Positions 9,255 to 17,720 of a stretch of 64,000 bases of DNA are shown here, piece by piece. A model generated the notes under the pieces. That model had not been told where the DNA came from and did no database searches. It worked only from the letters and a program-made list of their open reading frames with translations. Source of the stretch: DATKEJ01 sp963768715 (GTDB lineage Bacteria; Bacteroidota; Rhodothermia; Rhodothermales; DATKEJ01); NCBI GenBank assembly GCA_963768715.1, contig CAVYJC010000010.1, forward strand, positions 434,001-498,000, written 5' to 3'. The translations under genes were made by a program, and so were the position numbers. Position 1 is the stretch's first letter, and each line of letters starts with the position of its first letter.

Positions 9255-11672
9255 ATGCGAAGTCCCCTAGCCCTCGCGCAGCGTGTCGTCCTTTCGATAG
9301 TTGCCCTCGCTCTCCCGTGCACCCTTATTGCCCAGCAGATTGTCTCGTACACGCCTGCTCCACCGGAAAACCCGGCTGGAGGTGAGATCCCGGGCGTCGT
9401 TTCAAAGACTCAGCTCAGCCCGATCTACGCCACGATGTACGGCGGGAACGGCTTCGACGAGTTGCTTGCACACGTCACCTCGCGGGACATCGCCTGCATG
9501 GTCGGGGTGACTACCTCGACCGACCTGGCGCTCTTTGGACCCTTCCAGGACGCAAACGCCGGCGGGAATCGGATGGCTGGATCGGTTGCGGCAATATCTC
9601 GACCGGACTTCCATATCTCGCCTCGTACCTGGGATCGACCGGCGAGGAAAAGATTACCGGCGCCGACATTCTCGACGACACTCTCTTCGTAGTCGGCATC
9701 ACGACATCCCAGACCATGCCGGGTACGGGTGGCGCCTACCAGGACACCACGGGCGGTGGACAAGATTGCTTCGTCACCCGAATGAACGTGCACGACGGAT
9801 CCGGACTCAAGACAACGCTATTCGGTCGCGGAGGGGCCGAAGATTGCGCGGGCGTTTCCGTCGATCACGGGGGCGTCTGGGTCGCGGGAACAACGAAAGA
9901 CCAATCGATCTCGTAAACCCTCTGCAAAGTGAGATGAAGGGATCGTCGGATGCAATGGTCTTTCTGATGAGTCTCGATTTGAACGAACTACTCTTCTCCA
10001 CGCTGATAGGTGGCGATGGAGGAGACGGCGCCGTGGGCCTGGCAGTTTCTCGCGTCTCCGACGGGGATTCTGCACGCTCGAAATTCGGTGCCTACACCGA
10101 GGTCACTTTACCGAAAAGGGTGACCCTGGCAGGATGGTCAGATGATGGCGGATTTCCCGTTACGATTGATGCGGACCAGAGCGCGTTTGAGGGTGGAATT
10201 GACGCCTTCTATGGTTCCTTCTTGTACGACGAGGTCGCCAAACTCGCGACTCCGGAGTACTTCACCTATGCCGGCGGCACTGGCGACGATGTTCCGACGC
10301 GGCCTTTCGTTCGAGCACGGACGGGCAGTTCTCACGGGTTGGACGTCCTCGGCCAACTGGAACACGATCGGAAGGGGTCGCATCGACGGCTCGTCCGACG
10401 GTTTCGTTTATCTCGACGACTGCTACTCCGATGTCCGTACCCCGATTATTGCCTATGTGGGTCCGTCCTCGAGCTACAACCTCTCGCTCGCCGTCAAATG
10501 GTTGCCTAGCCTCGACATCACAGTCGTCGGTGGATACACCGCTGTACCGTCGAAGGCAATGCTTTCCTGCAGGCTTTTGACCGCAATTTCAGAGTCGTTG
10601 GGACCGAGTACACCGGCGATATCGCTCCCGGCTGACTGCAACACGATACAGGTTTCAGCCCGACTGGTGGGTCTGCGGCGGGAAGACGTCAGGTCCGATC
10701 GAGACCACATCAATGGCCATTCAGAGCGAGTTCCACGGGGGGTCATTCGATATGTTCGGAGCGAAGTACAGGACTCCCTTTTCGTTCTCGTATCTATTCA
10801 ACATGACGACCGACGAAATCACGGGCAAGCTGAACGACTACGATCTCGATCCGATTGCTCCGAGATCGCCCGGCCGTGTGGACGTCCTTTCGTGGAATCT
10901 CAACTACATGTATTCGTTAGCCGGTGGCGGTCATACCTATCAGTTTGATCGCCTGGTCGACGACCTCTCGCCGCGCATCTCGTACACGTATCTCTTTGCA
11001 GACCAATCTCTCAAAGTCGATCTGCCTGAGCTGAATGATGGCGAGACGGGCATCCTCGGGTACAACGAGCTGTCACAAAGTGTAGAAATATACCGGACTG
11101 ATCAGACCGTGGAACACAACGAGATCAAGCGAACGACCGTCGATCCGGGCCAGTTCTTCTTCATTCCGCTTCCGAAGGATCAGAACTTCGGCATCAGCGA
11201 CGGCGCCGACTACATCGAGTTCAACCCGAAGCGCAAGTACCGTAATGCCATTCGTTACACAGCAGGGTTTCTCCAGCCAAAAATCGGAAAAGGCTCGGGA
11301 GCTCAGGGATTCGAGCTCGTGCTATTCGAGACAGACGGAGATCCCATCGAGTTCCCTATAACGACTGCTTCGGAAGAGCCTGAGGAGGTCCCCGCGAGCA
11401 TCCTCCTCCTTGCAAACCACCCGAATCCATTTCGCGGTACGACTACGCTTCGCTTCGAACTTCCTGAAGTATCACCCGTGCGACTGGTTGTTTATGATAT
11501 CATGGGACGACGCGTCAGGACCTTGGTCGACGACCTCCGATCAGCCGGGTCGACGTCTGTTGCGTGGGATGGTCGAAACGAGAGCGGACGGCCGATGGCC
11601 AGCGGAACCTACCTTGCCAGATTGGAGGTCGGAGGCCGCTTCGTAACGAGGACTATGGTGCTCGCGAGGTAA
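9255..11672 (+). pseudogene. Secreted beta-propeller (SBBP-like) protein with C-terminal sorting domain, multiply frameshifted
   Basis: One gene can be followed across five frame changes, near 9570, 9905, 10310, 10555 and 10640. Signal peptide: ALALPCTLIAQQ. Propeller-type repeats: YATMYGGNGFDELLAHVTS, then YLASYLGSTGEEKITGAD, then FTYAGGTGDD and VLTGWTSS. The last 319 codons (from 10713) are open and end with a type-A or FlgD-like sorting domain: NHPNPFRGTTTLRFELPE, then GRRVRTLVDD, then GTYLARLEVGG. Four of the five shifts look like lost bases. With so many lesions in 1.1 kb, true decay is more likely than sequencing error, although the intact 3' third is striking. Confidence 0.65.
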
Positions 11673-11710
11673 CCGCGTCCAGGTACGGGGATCGAGAGTC
11701 GCCGCCTCCG

Positions 11711-13358
11711 CTATGGGCCGTCGCTTCCTTCCAGCTGGCGCAGTGCCTGAAGCGACGGCGGGAACGTCGGGTCGACCTCGAGCGCTTTTCGATACGCTGC
11801 GATGGCCTCCTCGCGCCTGCCGGCTTTCTCCAGCGCTTCTCCCAGACTGTCGAAGGCGTTGGCCGAGCCGGGATAGACCTGCGTGTTGATGCGGAAGATG
11901 GACACCGCCGCATCGATCCTTCCGTGCGCCATGAGATCATATCCCACCGCGTTCATGTCCGACTCGAAACTCCTGTACCGATTAGCCGGATCCATCTTCG
12001 AATTGGCAAGCAAGCGTTCAGCCCGGTCTACCTGTCCGGCCTGAAGTGCTCCAAGAACCCGCGCCATCACCGGTTCACGATCCCGGGCGGTGAACACCGC
12101 ATCGAGTGCGGGATCGGTACCGTTCCGATAGTCTCCGGATTTTAGCGGCGCATAGATGTCGGGTGGAATGAAGTCCCGATTGTCGAGAGCATCCGGAGCC
12201 TGGTGGAACAGCGTCGATATGTTGACCGATATGCCTGAGTTGTCGAGAACAACCGGTTTCGAATCTCCATATTGGCTTACTCTCTGCCCGGTCGGCTCAC
12301 CCACAAAAGTCGCTTGGGTCCACCAGTCGAGCTGACTGGCAAACTGCTGCGCGGCAGAGAACGTCCGCCTCCCGATAATCACGAAGAACCGATCACTTCG
12401 ATCAATCTCGGGCCGGCGCATTATCTGCTGTATTACGTTGCGATTCAGCATCCGATTACCTTCCGAATTCTCGCGGATATCGATAACGAAGTATTCCGGG
12501 TGTCGCCGATCGACCTCTCCAAATACTTCGTCCCAGAATTTGGCGTTCGATAGACCGTCATTCGGCGAAGTAACAGCCCTGTAGCAGACGTAAAGCGCAT
12601 TCTGCTCGTCGAGCCAGGCGTGCCACATGAGTCTCACCCGGATGCCGTCTCCATTGCGGAGGCTCGGCTGCCGTGTCCATGTCGATCCAATCCGACTCGT
12701 CTATAGCCGCTCCGCGCCGATCATCACCAAGGCCGACAACAGCGACTGGCGAGAGGGTGGCCGTCGTCGTCCCGCCCTCCTTTTCGACGGTGAGCGGCAG
12801 ATGTTCGAGATCGTCGACCAGACCGAGTCCATCCAGCACTTCGGGGATCACCAGCCTTTCCGGCGCCAGGGCGCGGATCCACCAGGTGTTTTCGTGGGAA
12901 ATGGTTTCGGCTACAGCACGAATGGCATCACCGGGGTCCGCCTTACCGATGAGGACAACCTTTCCGCCCACAATGTCGCCGAATTCAGGCGCGGCCCTCC
13001 GTACGTAGAGGCCGTCTTCGAACAGATAGAGCTCGACGGGATACCGTCGCTTCGACAGGGCCGTGTCGCGCTGTGGATTGACCGACGTGTTGGCGTCCCC
13101 CAGCAGGGCAACGAGTCGCTGCAGCGCCACGCCGAACTGGTTTGGGGTCATTCCATCGAGCTTTCCGTCGAGATCTGAAACAGCCGATTCCCAGTCGCTG
13201 CGGTCTATGTTGGCGAAAGGGTTCGGATGACGGGCCAGGAGCTCAGCTCCCAGTTGTTCCAGATCGGCGTGCCTTCCCTGCATGTCGGCGGCATCCTGCT
13301 GGGCAAGAACCGGCGCTGACAGAACGATGACGGCGATGAGGGCGAACAGGTATCTCAT
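11711..13358 (-). pseudogene. S41-family peptidase with C-terminal TPR repeats, one frameshift
   Basis: The first frame (from ATG 13358) encodes a signal peptide (IAVIVLSAPVLAQQ) and an N-terminal S41 helper domain through about 12690. The second frame resumes with WTRQPSLRNGDGIRVRLMWH and covers the S41 core: LYVCYRAV, then FVIDIRENSEGN, then RRTFSAAQQFASQLD, where the nucleophile region is expected. It ends with two TPR units (YPGSANAFDSLGEALEKAG and the following repeat). S41 proteases are periplasmic or exported serine proteases. Total length is 1648 nt (3n+1), so a single extra base near 12690 explains the break. Without it the product would be about 548 residues. Confidence 0.75.
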
Positions 13359-13508
13359 GAACTTAGGGCTGTGACGCGTCAGGGATTAAAACGGTCGAGG
13401 TGTTTTCGTTGCTTGGACGGAGGCTCCATGGATGCAAACGAATGCCCGGTGTACTTCGAGTCCGCTGAGATCGTATTTTGCACGGTGGCAACTAACATCC
13501 CGAAGAAG

Positions 13509-13667
13509 ATGGGCAAGGCGCGCATACTTAAGGAGTTCTGGGACTTTCTCAAAGTCAGAAAGAAGATCTGGCTCGCGCCGATCGTCATCGTCCTCGTACT
13601 GTTGAGCCTCCTGATCGTTCTCACGCAGGGTTCGGCGCTGGCGCCGTTTATCTATGCATTGTTCTGA
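13509..13667 (+). CDS. DUF5989 small membrane protein
   Basis: 52 residues from the internal ATG at 13509; the longer frame upstream looks non-coding and 52 residues is the usual family length. The sequence ILKEFWDFLKVRKKIWLA, then one transmembrane helix, then LTQGSALAPFIYALF is the complete DUF5989 signature. It is the first gene of a tight three-gene unit with SxtJ and a carbamoyltransferase (gaps of 5 and 8 nt). This triad is recurrent across bacteria and also appears in cyanobacterial toxin loci. The exact role of the small protein is unknown. Confidence 0.88.
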   Translation: MGKARILKEFWDFLKVRKKIWLAPIVIVLVLLSLLIVLTQGSALAPFIYALF

Positions 13668-13672
13668 AAGGG

Positions 13673-14128
13673 ATGCTGCAGGCATTACTTCAGGAAGTCC
13701 GTAGTCTGGATACCTCCCGCAAGTCACTGCGGTCGTTTGGACTCCTCGTTGGCGGGCTTCTGACTCTTCTCGGCTGCTGGCTGATCTGGCGTTCCGAATC
13801 TCTTGGCCTTCTGCTGGAAGGCAGGCTTCGACCGGATGCCGCCCTCGTCATCATTGGCCTCGCTCTCGTCGTCGTGGGTGTCGCGTCTCCACGCCTGTTG
13901 AGGCCGCTCTACTTCATCTGGATGGCGCTCGCGATCGCGCTTGGCGCTGTGATGACACGAGTCGTTCTTTCACTCGTATTCGTGATGCTCATTGTTCCCA
14001 TCGGCCTGGTGATGAAGCTGACTGGAAGAGACACGCTGCACCGACGTCACGACTCCTCTCTCCGCTCGTACTGGATCTCCCGCGACGATATGGATCGGAG
14101 TCCCGATCGACTCGAGAAGTACTACTGA
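13673..14128 (+). CDS. sxtJ-like: SxtJ-family membrane protein
   Basis: 151 residues, with two pairs of transmembrane helices and a basic C-terminal tail ending SPDRLEKYY. It starts 5 nt after the DUF5989 stop, with GAAAGGG just before the ATG acting as ribosome binding site. Its position between DUF5989 and the carbamoyltransferase, its size and its helix layout match the SxtJ family, named from the saxitoxin cluster. No catalytic motif is visible; a membrane anchor for the carbamoyltransferase is a reasonable inference. Confidence 0.85.
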   Translation: MLQALLQEVRSLDTSRKSLRSFGLLVGGLLTLLGCWLIWRSESLGLLLEGRLRPDAALVIIGLALVVVGVASPRLLRPLYFIWMALAIALGAVMTRVVLSLVFVMLIVPIGLVMKLTGRDTLHRRHDSSLRSYWISRDDMDRSPDRLEKYY

Positions 14129-14136
14129 GGAATTCA

Positions 14137-15942
14137 ATGTACATCCTCGGAATCTCCTGCTGGTATCACGATTCCGCCGCCTGTCTGCTGAGAGACGGCC
14201 TGATCATTGCCGCCGCGCAGGAAGAGCGCTTCACGCGACGCAAGCACGACCCGGGGTTTCCACGAAATGCGATTGCCTGGTGCCTGGCCGAGGCCGGCAT
14301 CGCGACAAAAGACCTCGGCGCGGTGGCGTTCTATGAAAAACCATTCCTGAAATTTGAACGCCTCCTCGAGACCTACTTCGGGACGGCGCCGAAGGGCCTC
14401 CTCTCGTTTCTCAGGGCCATGCCCCTCTGGATGAAACAGAAACTGTGGATCCCGAGCCTTATTGAGAAGGAGCTTGGATTCGATGGGTTGCTCGTATTTC
14501 CCGAGCACCACCTCAGTCATGCCGCAAGCGCCTTCTTCCCTTCACCGTTCCCGGAGGCGGCGATCATCACCATGGACGGCGTCGGTGAGTGGGCCACAGC
14601 GAGTTGGGGCACCGGACATGAAAACGACATCCGAATCGAAGCTGAGATTCAGTTCCCGCACTCCCTGGGTCTACTCTACAGCGCTTTTACGTACTTCACC
14701 GGCTTCCGGGTCAATTCCGGAGAATACAAGCTGATGGGCCTGGCGCCCTACGGCGAGCCTAAGTATGTCGACACAATCCGCAGAGAGCTCATCGACCTGC
14801 GGGACGACGGTTCGTTTAGGCTGAATCTGGACTATTTCACGTATCCGCACGGACTCACGATGACCGGTCGTCGGTTTGAGACGCTCTTCGGCGGTCCCAG
14901 ACGCAAGCCCGAGTCCCCTGTGACGCGCCGGGAGATGGATCTTGCGCGTTCAATCCAAGACGTGACCGAGGAGGTGGTGCTCAAGACGGCTCGTCACGTT
15001 CATGCCGAAACGGGACACTCCAATCTCTGTCTGGCCGGGGGCGTGGCCCTCAATTGCGTGGCAAACGGACGCGTACTAAGAGAGAGTCCATTCAAGCGTC
15101 TATGGATTCAGCCGGCGGCGGGCGATGCCGGCGGCGCCATAGGGGCTGCGCTCGTCGCCTGGCATTTGCATGATGGGCGCGCTCGTTCGCCGGAGATCCC
15201 CGACGCGATGTCTGGCGCCTGTCTCGGTCCATCGTTTACCGACGCCGAAATCGATGCCTTCCTGCGTGAAACCGGTGTGGCGTACGATGTGGCTTCCACG
15301 GATCGCGAGCTGGTGGAAACTGTCGCATCCTTGTTGGCCGATCAGCAGGTGGTCGGCTGGTTCCAGGGCAAAATGGAATTCGGACCGAGAGCATTGGGCA
15401 ACCGATCTATTCTGGCGGATCCGCGCGGGCGGGAGGTTCAGCGGACCGTAAACCTCAAGGTCAAGTACAGGGAGAGCTTCCGGCCGTTCGCCGCGAGCGT
15501 GGCGAGGGAGCGTTGCGCGGATTTCTTCGAGCTGCAGGAGGAGAGTCCCTACATGCTTCTCGTGGATCAGGTGAGAGACGCTGAGGTAGCGGGCTCGGGC
15601 CTGGAGCGACTGGCCCACATTGAATCCGCCATACCAGCCGTCACGCACGTCGACGGATCGTGCCGCATCCAAACGGTCGATCGTGATCGAAGTCCGCTGT
15701 ACCATCAGCTCCTTGTCGCCTTCGAGGCGAATACCGGATGTCCCGTCCTCGTGAACACGAGTTTCAACGTCCGCGGCGAACCGATCGTGTGCACGCCGAA
15801 GGATGCCTACGCGTGTTTCAGGAATACGCACCTCGACGTGCTCGTGATGGGTCGGTGCATCGTTCGCAAAGATCGTATTCCGGGTGCGGATCGGTCGATC
15901 TTGACCGCGGAGGAGATCGCCAAGGAATTTGGATTGGATTAG
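14137..15942 (+). CDS. NodU/CmcH-family O-carbamoyltransferase
   Basis: 601 residues, the usual full length. The N-terminus (MYILGISCWYHDSAACLLRDG) begins an ASKHA-type fold, with PEHHLSHAASAFF near residues 121-133 providing the metal-binding histidines and MDGVGEWA the phosphate loop. The C-terminal carbamoyltransferase domain (about 390-595) contains GWFQGKMEFGPRALGNRSI and NTSFNVRGEPIVCTP. The family transfers carbamoyl from carbamoyl phosphate to hydroxyls on sugars or secondary metabolites. A GAGGAA ribosome site lies 5 nt upstream. No polyketide or peptide synthetase genes are near, so the acceptor is more likely a cell-surface or polysaccharide hydroxyl. It overlaps the convergent zinc-finger gene by 4 nt. 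Confidence 0.95.
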   Translation: MYILGISCWYHDSAACLLRDGLIIAAAQEERFTRRKHDPGFPRNAIAWCLAEAGIATKDLGAVAFYEKPFLKFERLLETYFGTAPKGLLSFLRAMPLWMKQKLWIPSLIEKELGFDGLLVFPEHHLSHAASAFFPSPFPEAAIITMDGVGEWATASWGTGHENDIRIEAEIQFPHSLGLLYSAFTYFTGFRVNSGEYKLMGLAPYGEPKYVDTIRRELIDLRDDGSFRLNLDYFTYPHGLTMTGRRFETLFGGPRRKPESPVTRREMDLARSIQDVTEEVVLKTARHVHAETGHSNLCLAGGVALNCVANGRVLRESPFKRLWIQPAAGDAGGAIGAALVAWHLHDGRARSPEIPDAMSGACLGPSFTDAEIDAFLRETGVAYDVASTDRELVETVASLLADQQVVGWFQGKMEFGPRALGNRSILADPRGREVQRTVNLKVKYRESFRPFAASVARERCADFFELQEESPYMLLVDQVRDAEVAGSGLERLAHIESAIPAVTHVDGSCRIQTVDRDRSPLYHQLLVAFEANTGCPVLVNTSFNVRGEPIVCTPKDAYACFRNTHLDVLVMGRCIVRKDRIPGADRSILTAEEIAKEFGLD

Positions 15943-16475
15943 GGAGCGTGTGATAGCTCCCTGATCTCGCTCAAGTCCCTTTCGTCGAGCTCCGACGAGA
16001 AATTTGCGATCCGATCCACGACGTCGTTCGTCTCGAGATAGTCTTTGCTGCAAGTGGCGTGGATGTACCCCGCGGGATTGAACATGCCCTCCTCGTAGAA
16101 GACGAGCTTGATCCGCCAGACGTCCTTTTCAATGAGCTCCTTGCAGCTGCGGCAAGCTGCGCGTCCACTCGGAGACCGTTCGGCGCCGTCAACGCGGGGC
16201 AACCGCCTGTAGGTGATGCCCTCCTCGGCCGTGCGACGGAGGTCCTTGACGTCCGGCACGACTTTTCTGAATTCCGGCTCCGAAACTGTATCCAGAAAGA
16301 CGTCCGGCCTTTTCATCGCAGCACACGGAAGATGGAACCAGTGCGTCATTTCGGTCCCCTCCGCGAACGGATTCGGCAATCGCTCGCCGAAGCGGAGTTC
16401 GTCTTTGGCTATGTTTCGACCACATCCGCGACATTTCGCGCGGCCGCTGGATGCAGGTTCTATGGTGTGGGGCAT
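15939..16475 (-). CDS. Two-finger PARP-type zinc-finger protein
   Basis: 178 residues from the ATG at 16475, which begins just before the first finger; the longer frame upstream runs through heptamer-repeat DNA. Finger 1 has Cys15, Cys18, His48 and Cys51 (CRGC then FHLPC, 29 residues between). Finger 2 has Cys108, Cys111, His139 and Cys142 (CRSC then IHATC, 27 between). This C-x2-C-x(27-30)-H-x2-C spacing matches the zf-PARP fold that recognises DNA strand breaks in eukaryotic PARP1 and DNA ligase III. No catalytic PARP or ligase domain follows. A role at DNA ends is inference from fold. Confidence 0.85.
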   Translation of the reverse strand: MPHTIEPASSGRAKCRGCGRNIAKDELRFGERLPNPFAEGTEMTHWFHLPCAAMKRPDVFLDTVSEPEFRKVVPDVKDLRRTAEEGITYRRLPRVDGAERSPSGRAACRSCKELIEKDVWRIKLVFYEEGMFNPAGYIHATCSKDYLETNDVVDRIANFSSELDERDLSEIRELSHAP

Positions 16476-16480
16476 GTTCG

Positions 16481-16508
16481 TCCGTGGTCCGTGGTCCGTG
16501 GTCCGTCG
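16481..16508. repeat. Heptamer array (unit TCCGTGG)
   Basis: Four units of 7 bp, three identical TCCGTGG and one TCCGTCG. It lies 5 nt upstream of the ATG of the PARP-finger gene, in its 5' untranslated region. Confidence 0.9.
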
Positions 16509-16590
16509 ACGGTAATCGACGATTTTGGTCAGCGTTTGCAACTCGCGAGCTATTTTCGGTTTGAACAGCACATACAAGCAACCTTTATCT

Positions 16591-17409
16591 GTGATAACCC
16601 TTTCCAACGACGATCTCGAGGTGTTCGTCCTCGATTCTGCCAACGACGAGGATCGGAAACGATTCGGAACGCGATACTGCACCGGCGGATACATCTTCCA
16701 GGTCTCCGACCATGCGTTGGGCGACCTGCTGGCAGGCCCGACCTACCCCGAGAGCTTCAACGTTTATGACGGCCAGGGCATCCCGGATGCCTTCAACAGG
16801 CTGCCCCTGCGTGATCCGCAAGAGCCGACGCGGGGACTGATCATCGGGGTCGGACTCTGCGACCTCGCCGCCAACATCGTTCTCGACTTCTGCAACTGGG
16901 AGGTGCGGGTCGGAGAAAAGACGCTCACGTTTCGAACGGCCCAGTCGTTTGGGAAATATTCCTTCGCCTTGCAGCGCCGGATCGAGCTGCACGGAAGAAC
17001 CGTTCGGTCGACGACGTGGCTCGATGCCAGTGGTGAGGCAGGCTTCCAGATCAGCTGGTACCCGCATCCGTTCTTTCCCCAGCCCGAGGGCAATGAACTG
17101 TGTCGCCTGAACATTCCCGTCGGAATTCGAGACAATCCGGGGTACGTGATGGACGCCGGTGGTTTCATCACTCGCAAGGGTTGGCCCTGGACGACTGACT
17201 TTTACCTCGCACTCGACCATGATGCCCAGGGTCCGTTAACCGTGCTGCAGAGGCATCCCAAGGTGGGACTTGTCGGCGGGACATTCGGCTACATTCCCCG
17301 CTTCTTCCCTATCTGGGGCAACCCGAACACGTTCTCGTTTGAGCCCTACTACGAGAGTACTATAGCCCCAGGGCAGGGATTGGCGTGGTGGATGGCGTAT
17401 GACTTCTAG
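16591..17409 (+). CDS. Aldose-1-epimerase-like (galactose mutarotase fold) protein
   Basis: About 272 residues from the GTG at 16591 (VITLSNDDLEVFVLDSAND); the longer frame before it is not protein-like. Beta-strand blocks such as CTGGYIFQV, FRTAQSFGKYSFALQRRIEL, GEAGFQISWYPHPFFP and a late GGTFGYIPRFFPIWG resemble the galactose-mutarotase-like superfamily, where a histidine and a glutamate interconvert sugar anomers. HPFF near residue 153 could be the histidine site. The catalytic glutamate is not certain, so the call is fold-level. It diverges from the PARP-finger gene. Confidence 0.65.
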   Translation: MITLSNDDLEVFVLDSANDEDRKRFGTRYCTGGYIFQVSDHALGDLLAGPTYPESFNVYDGQGIPDAFNRLPLRDPQEPTRGLIIGVGLCDLAANIVLDFCNWEVRVGEKTLTFRTAQSFGKYSFALQRRIELHGRTVRSTTWLDASGEAGFQISWYPHPFFPQPEGNELCRLNIPVGIRDNPGYVMDAGGFITRKGWPWTTDFYLALDHDAQGPLTVLQRHPKVGLVGGTFGYIPRFFPIWGNPNTFSFEPYYESTIAPGQGLAWWMAYDF

Positions 17410-17411
17410 GC

Positions 17412-17442
17412 GTCCGGGGTCCGGGGTCCGGGGTCCGAGGTC
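17412..17442. repeat. Heptamer array (unit GTCCGGG)
   Basis: Three GTCCGGG units, one GTCCGAG and a partial unit. It begins 2 nt after the stop codon of the mutarotase-like gene. The gap from 17410 to 17720 holds only this and three further heptamer arrays. Confidence 0.9.
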
Positions 17443-17506
17443 GTCTTGATGAACTCCACATGCCTTACAAGGACTCTGCCGCTGAACGTCGTCGACCGTT
17501 CGATGA

Positions 17507-17548
17507 CCAATGACTAATGACTCACGAGTGACGAGTGACCAGTGGCTG
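17507..17548. repeat. Heptamer array (units CCAATGA / GTGACGA)
   Basis: Six consecutive 7-bp units that drift from CCAATGA and CTAATGA to GTGACGA, GTGACCA and GTGGCTG. The period stays at 7 while the word changes. Confidence 0.75.
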
Positions 17549-17632
17549 ATGTGGGTCCTTCGTTGGGGAGCCGCCCCAAACGGGTGAGCATCGACTCTAA
17601 AGCGCGCAGATATCTTTGTCGAGCCCGGAGGG

Positions 17633-17653
17633 GTCCGACGTCCGTAGTCCGGA
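17633..17653. repeat. Heptamer array (unit GTCCGAC)
   Basis: Three units: GTCCGAC, GTCCGTA and GTCCGGA. Same word family as the array at 17412 and at 22925. Confidence 0.7.
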
Positions 17654-17692
17654 TGGACCAGGCATTGCCGCGAAGCCTGGCTCTCACTCATG

Positions 17693-17720
17693 TTTGCTGT
17701 TTGAATTCTGGTGTTTGAAG
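17693..17720. repeat. Heptamer array (unit TTTGAAG)
   Basis: Four units (TTTGCTG, TTTGAAT, TCTGGTG, TTTGAAG) that end at the base directly before the stop codon of the minus-strand permease at 17721. Confidence 0.85.
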
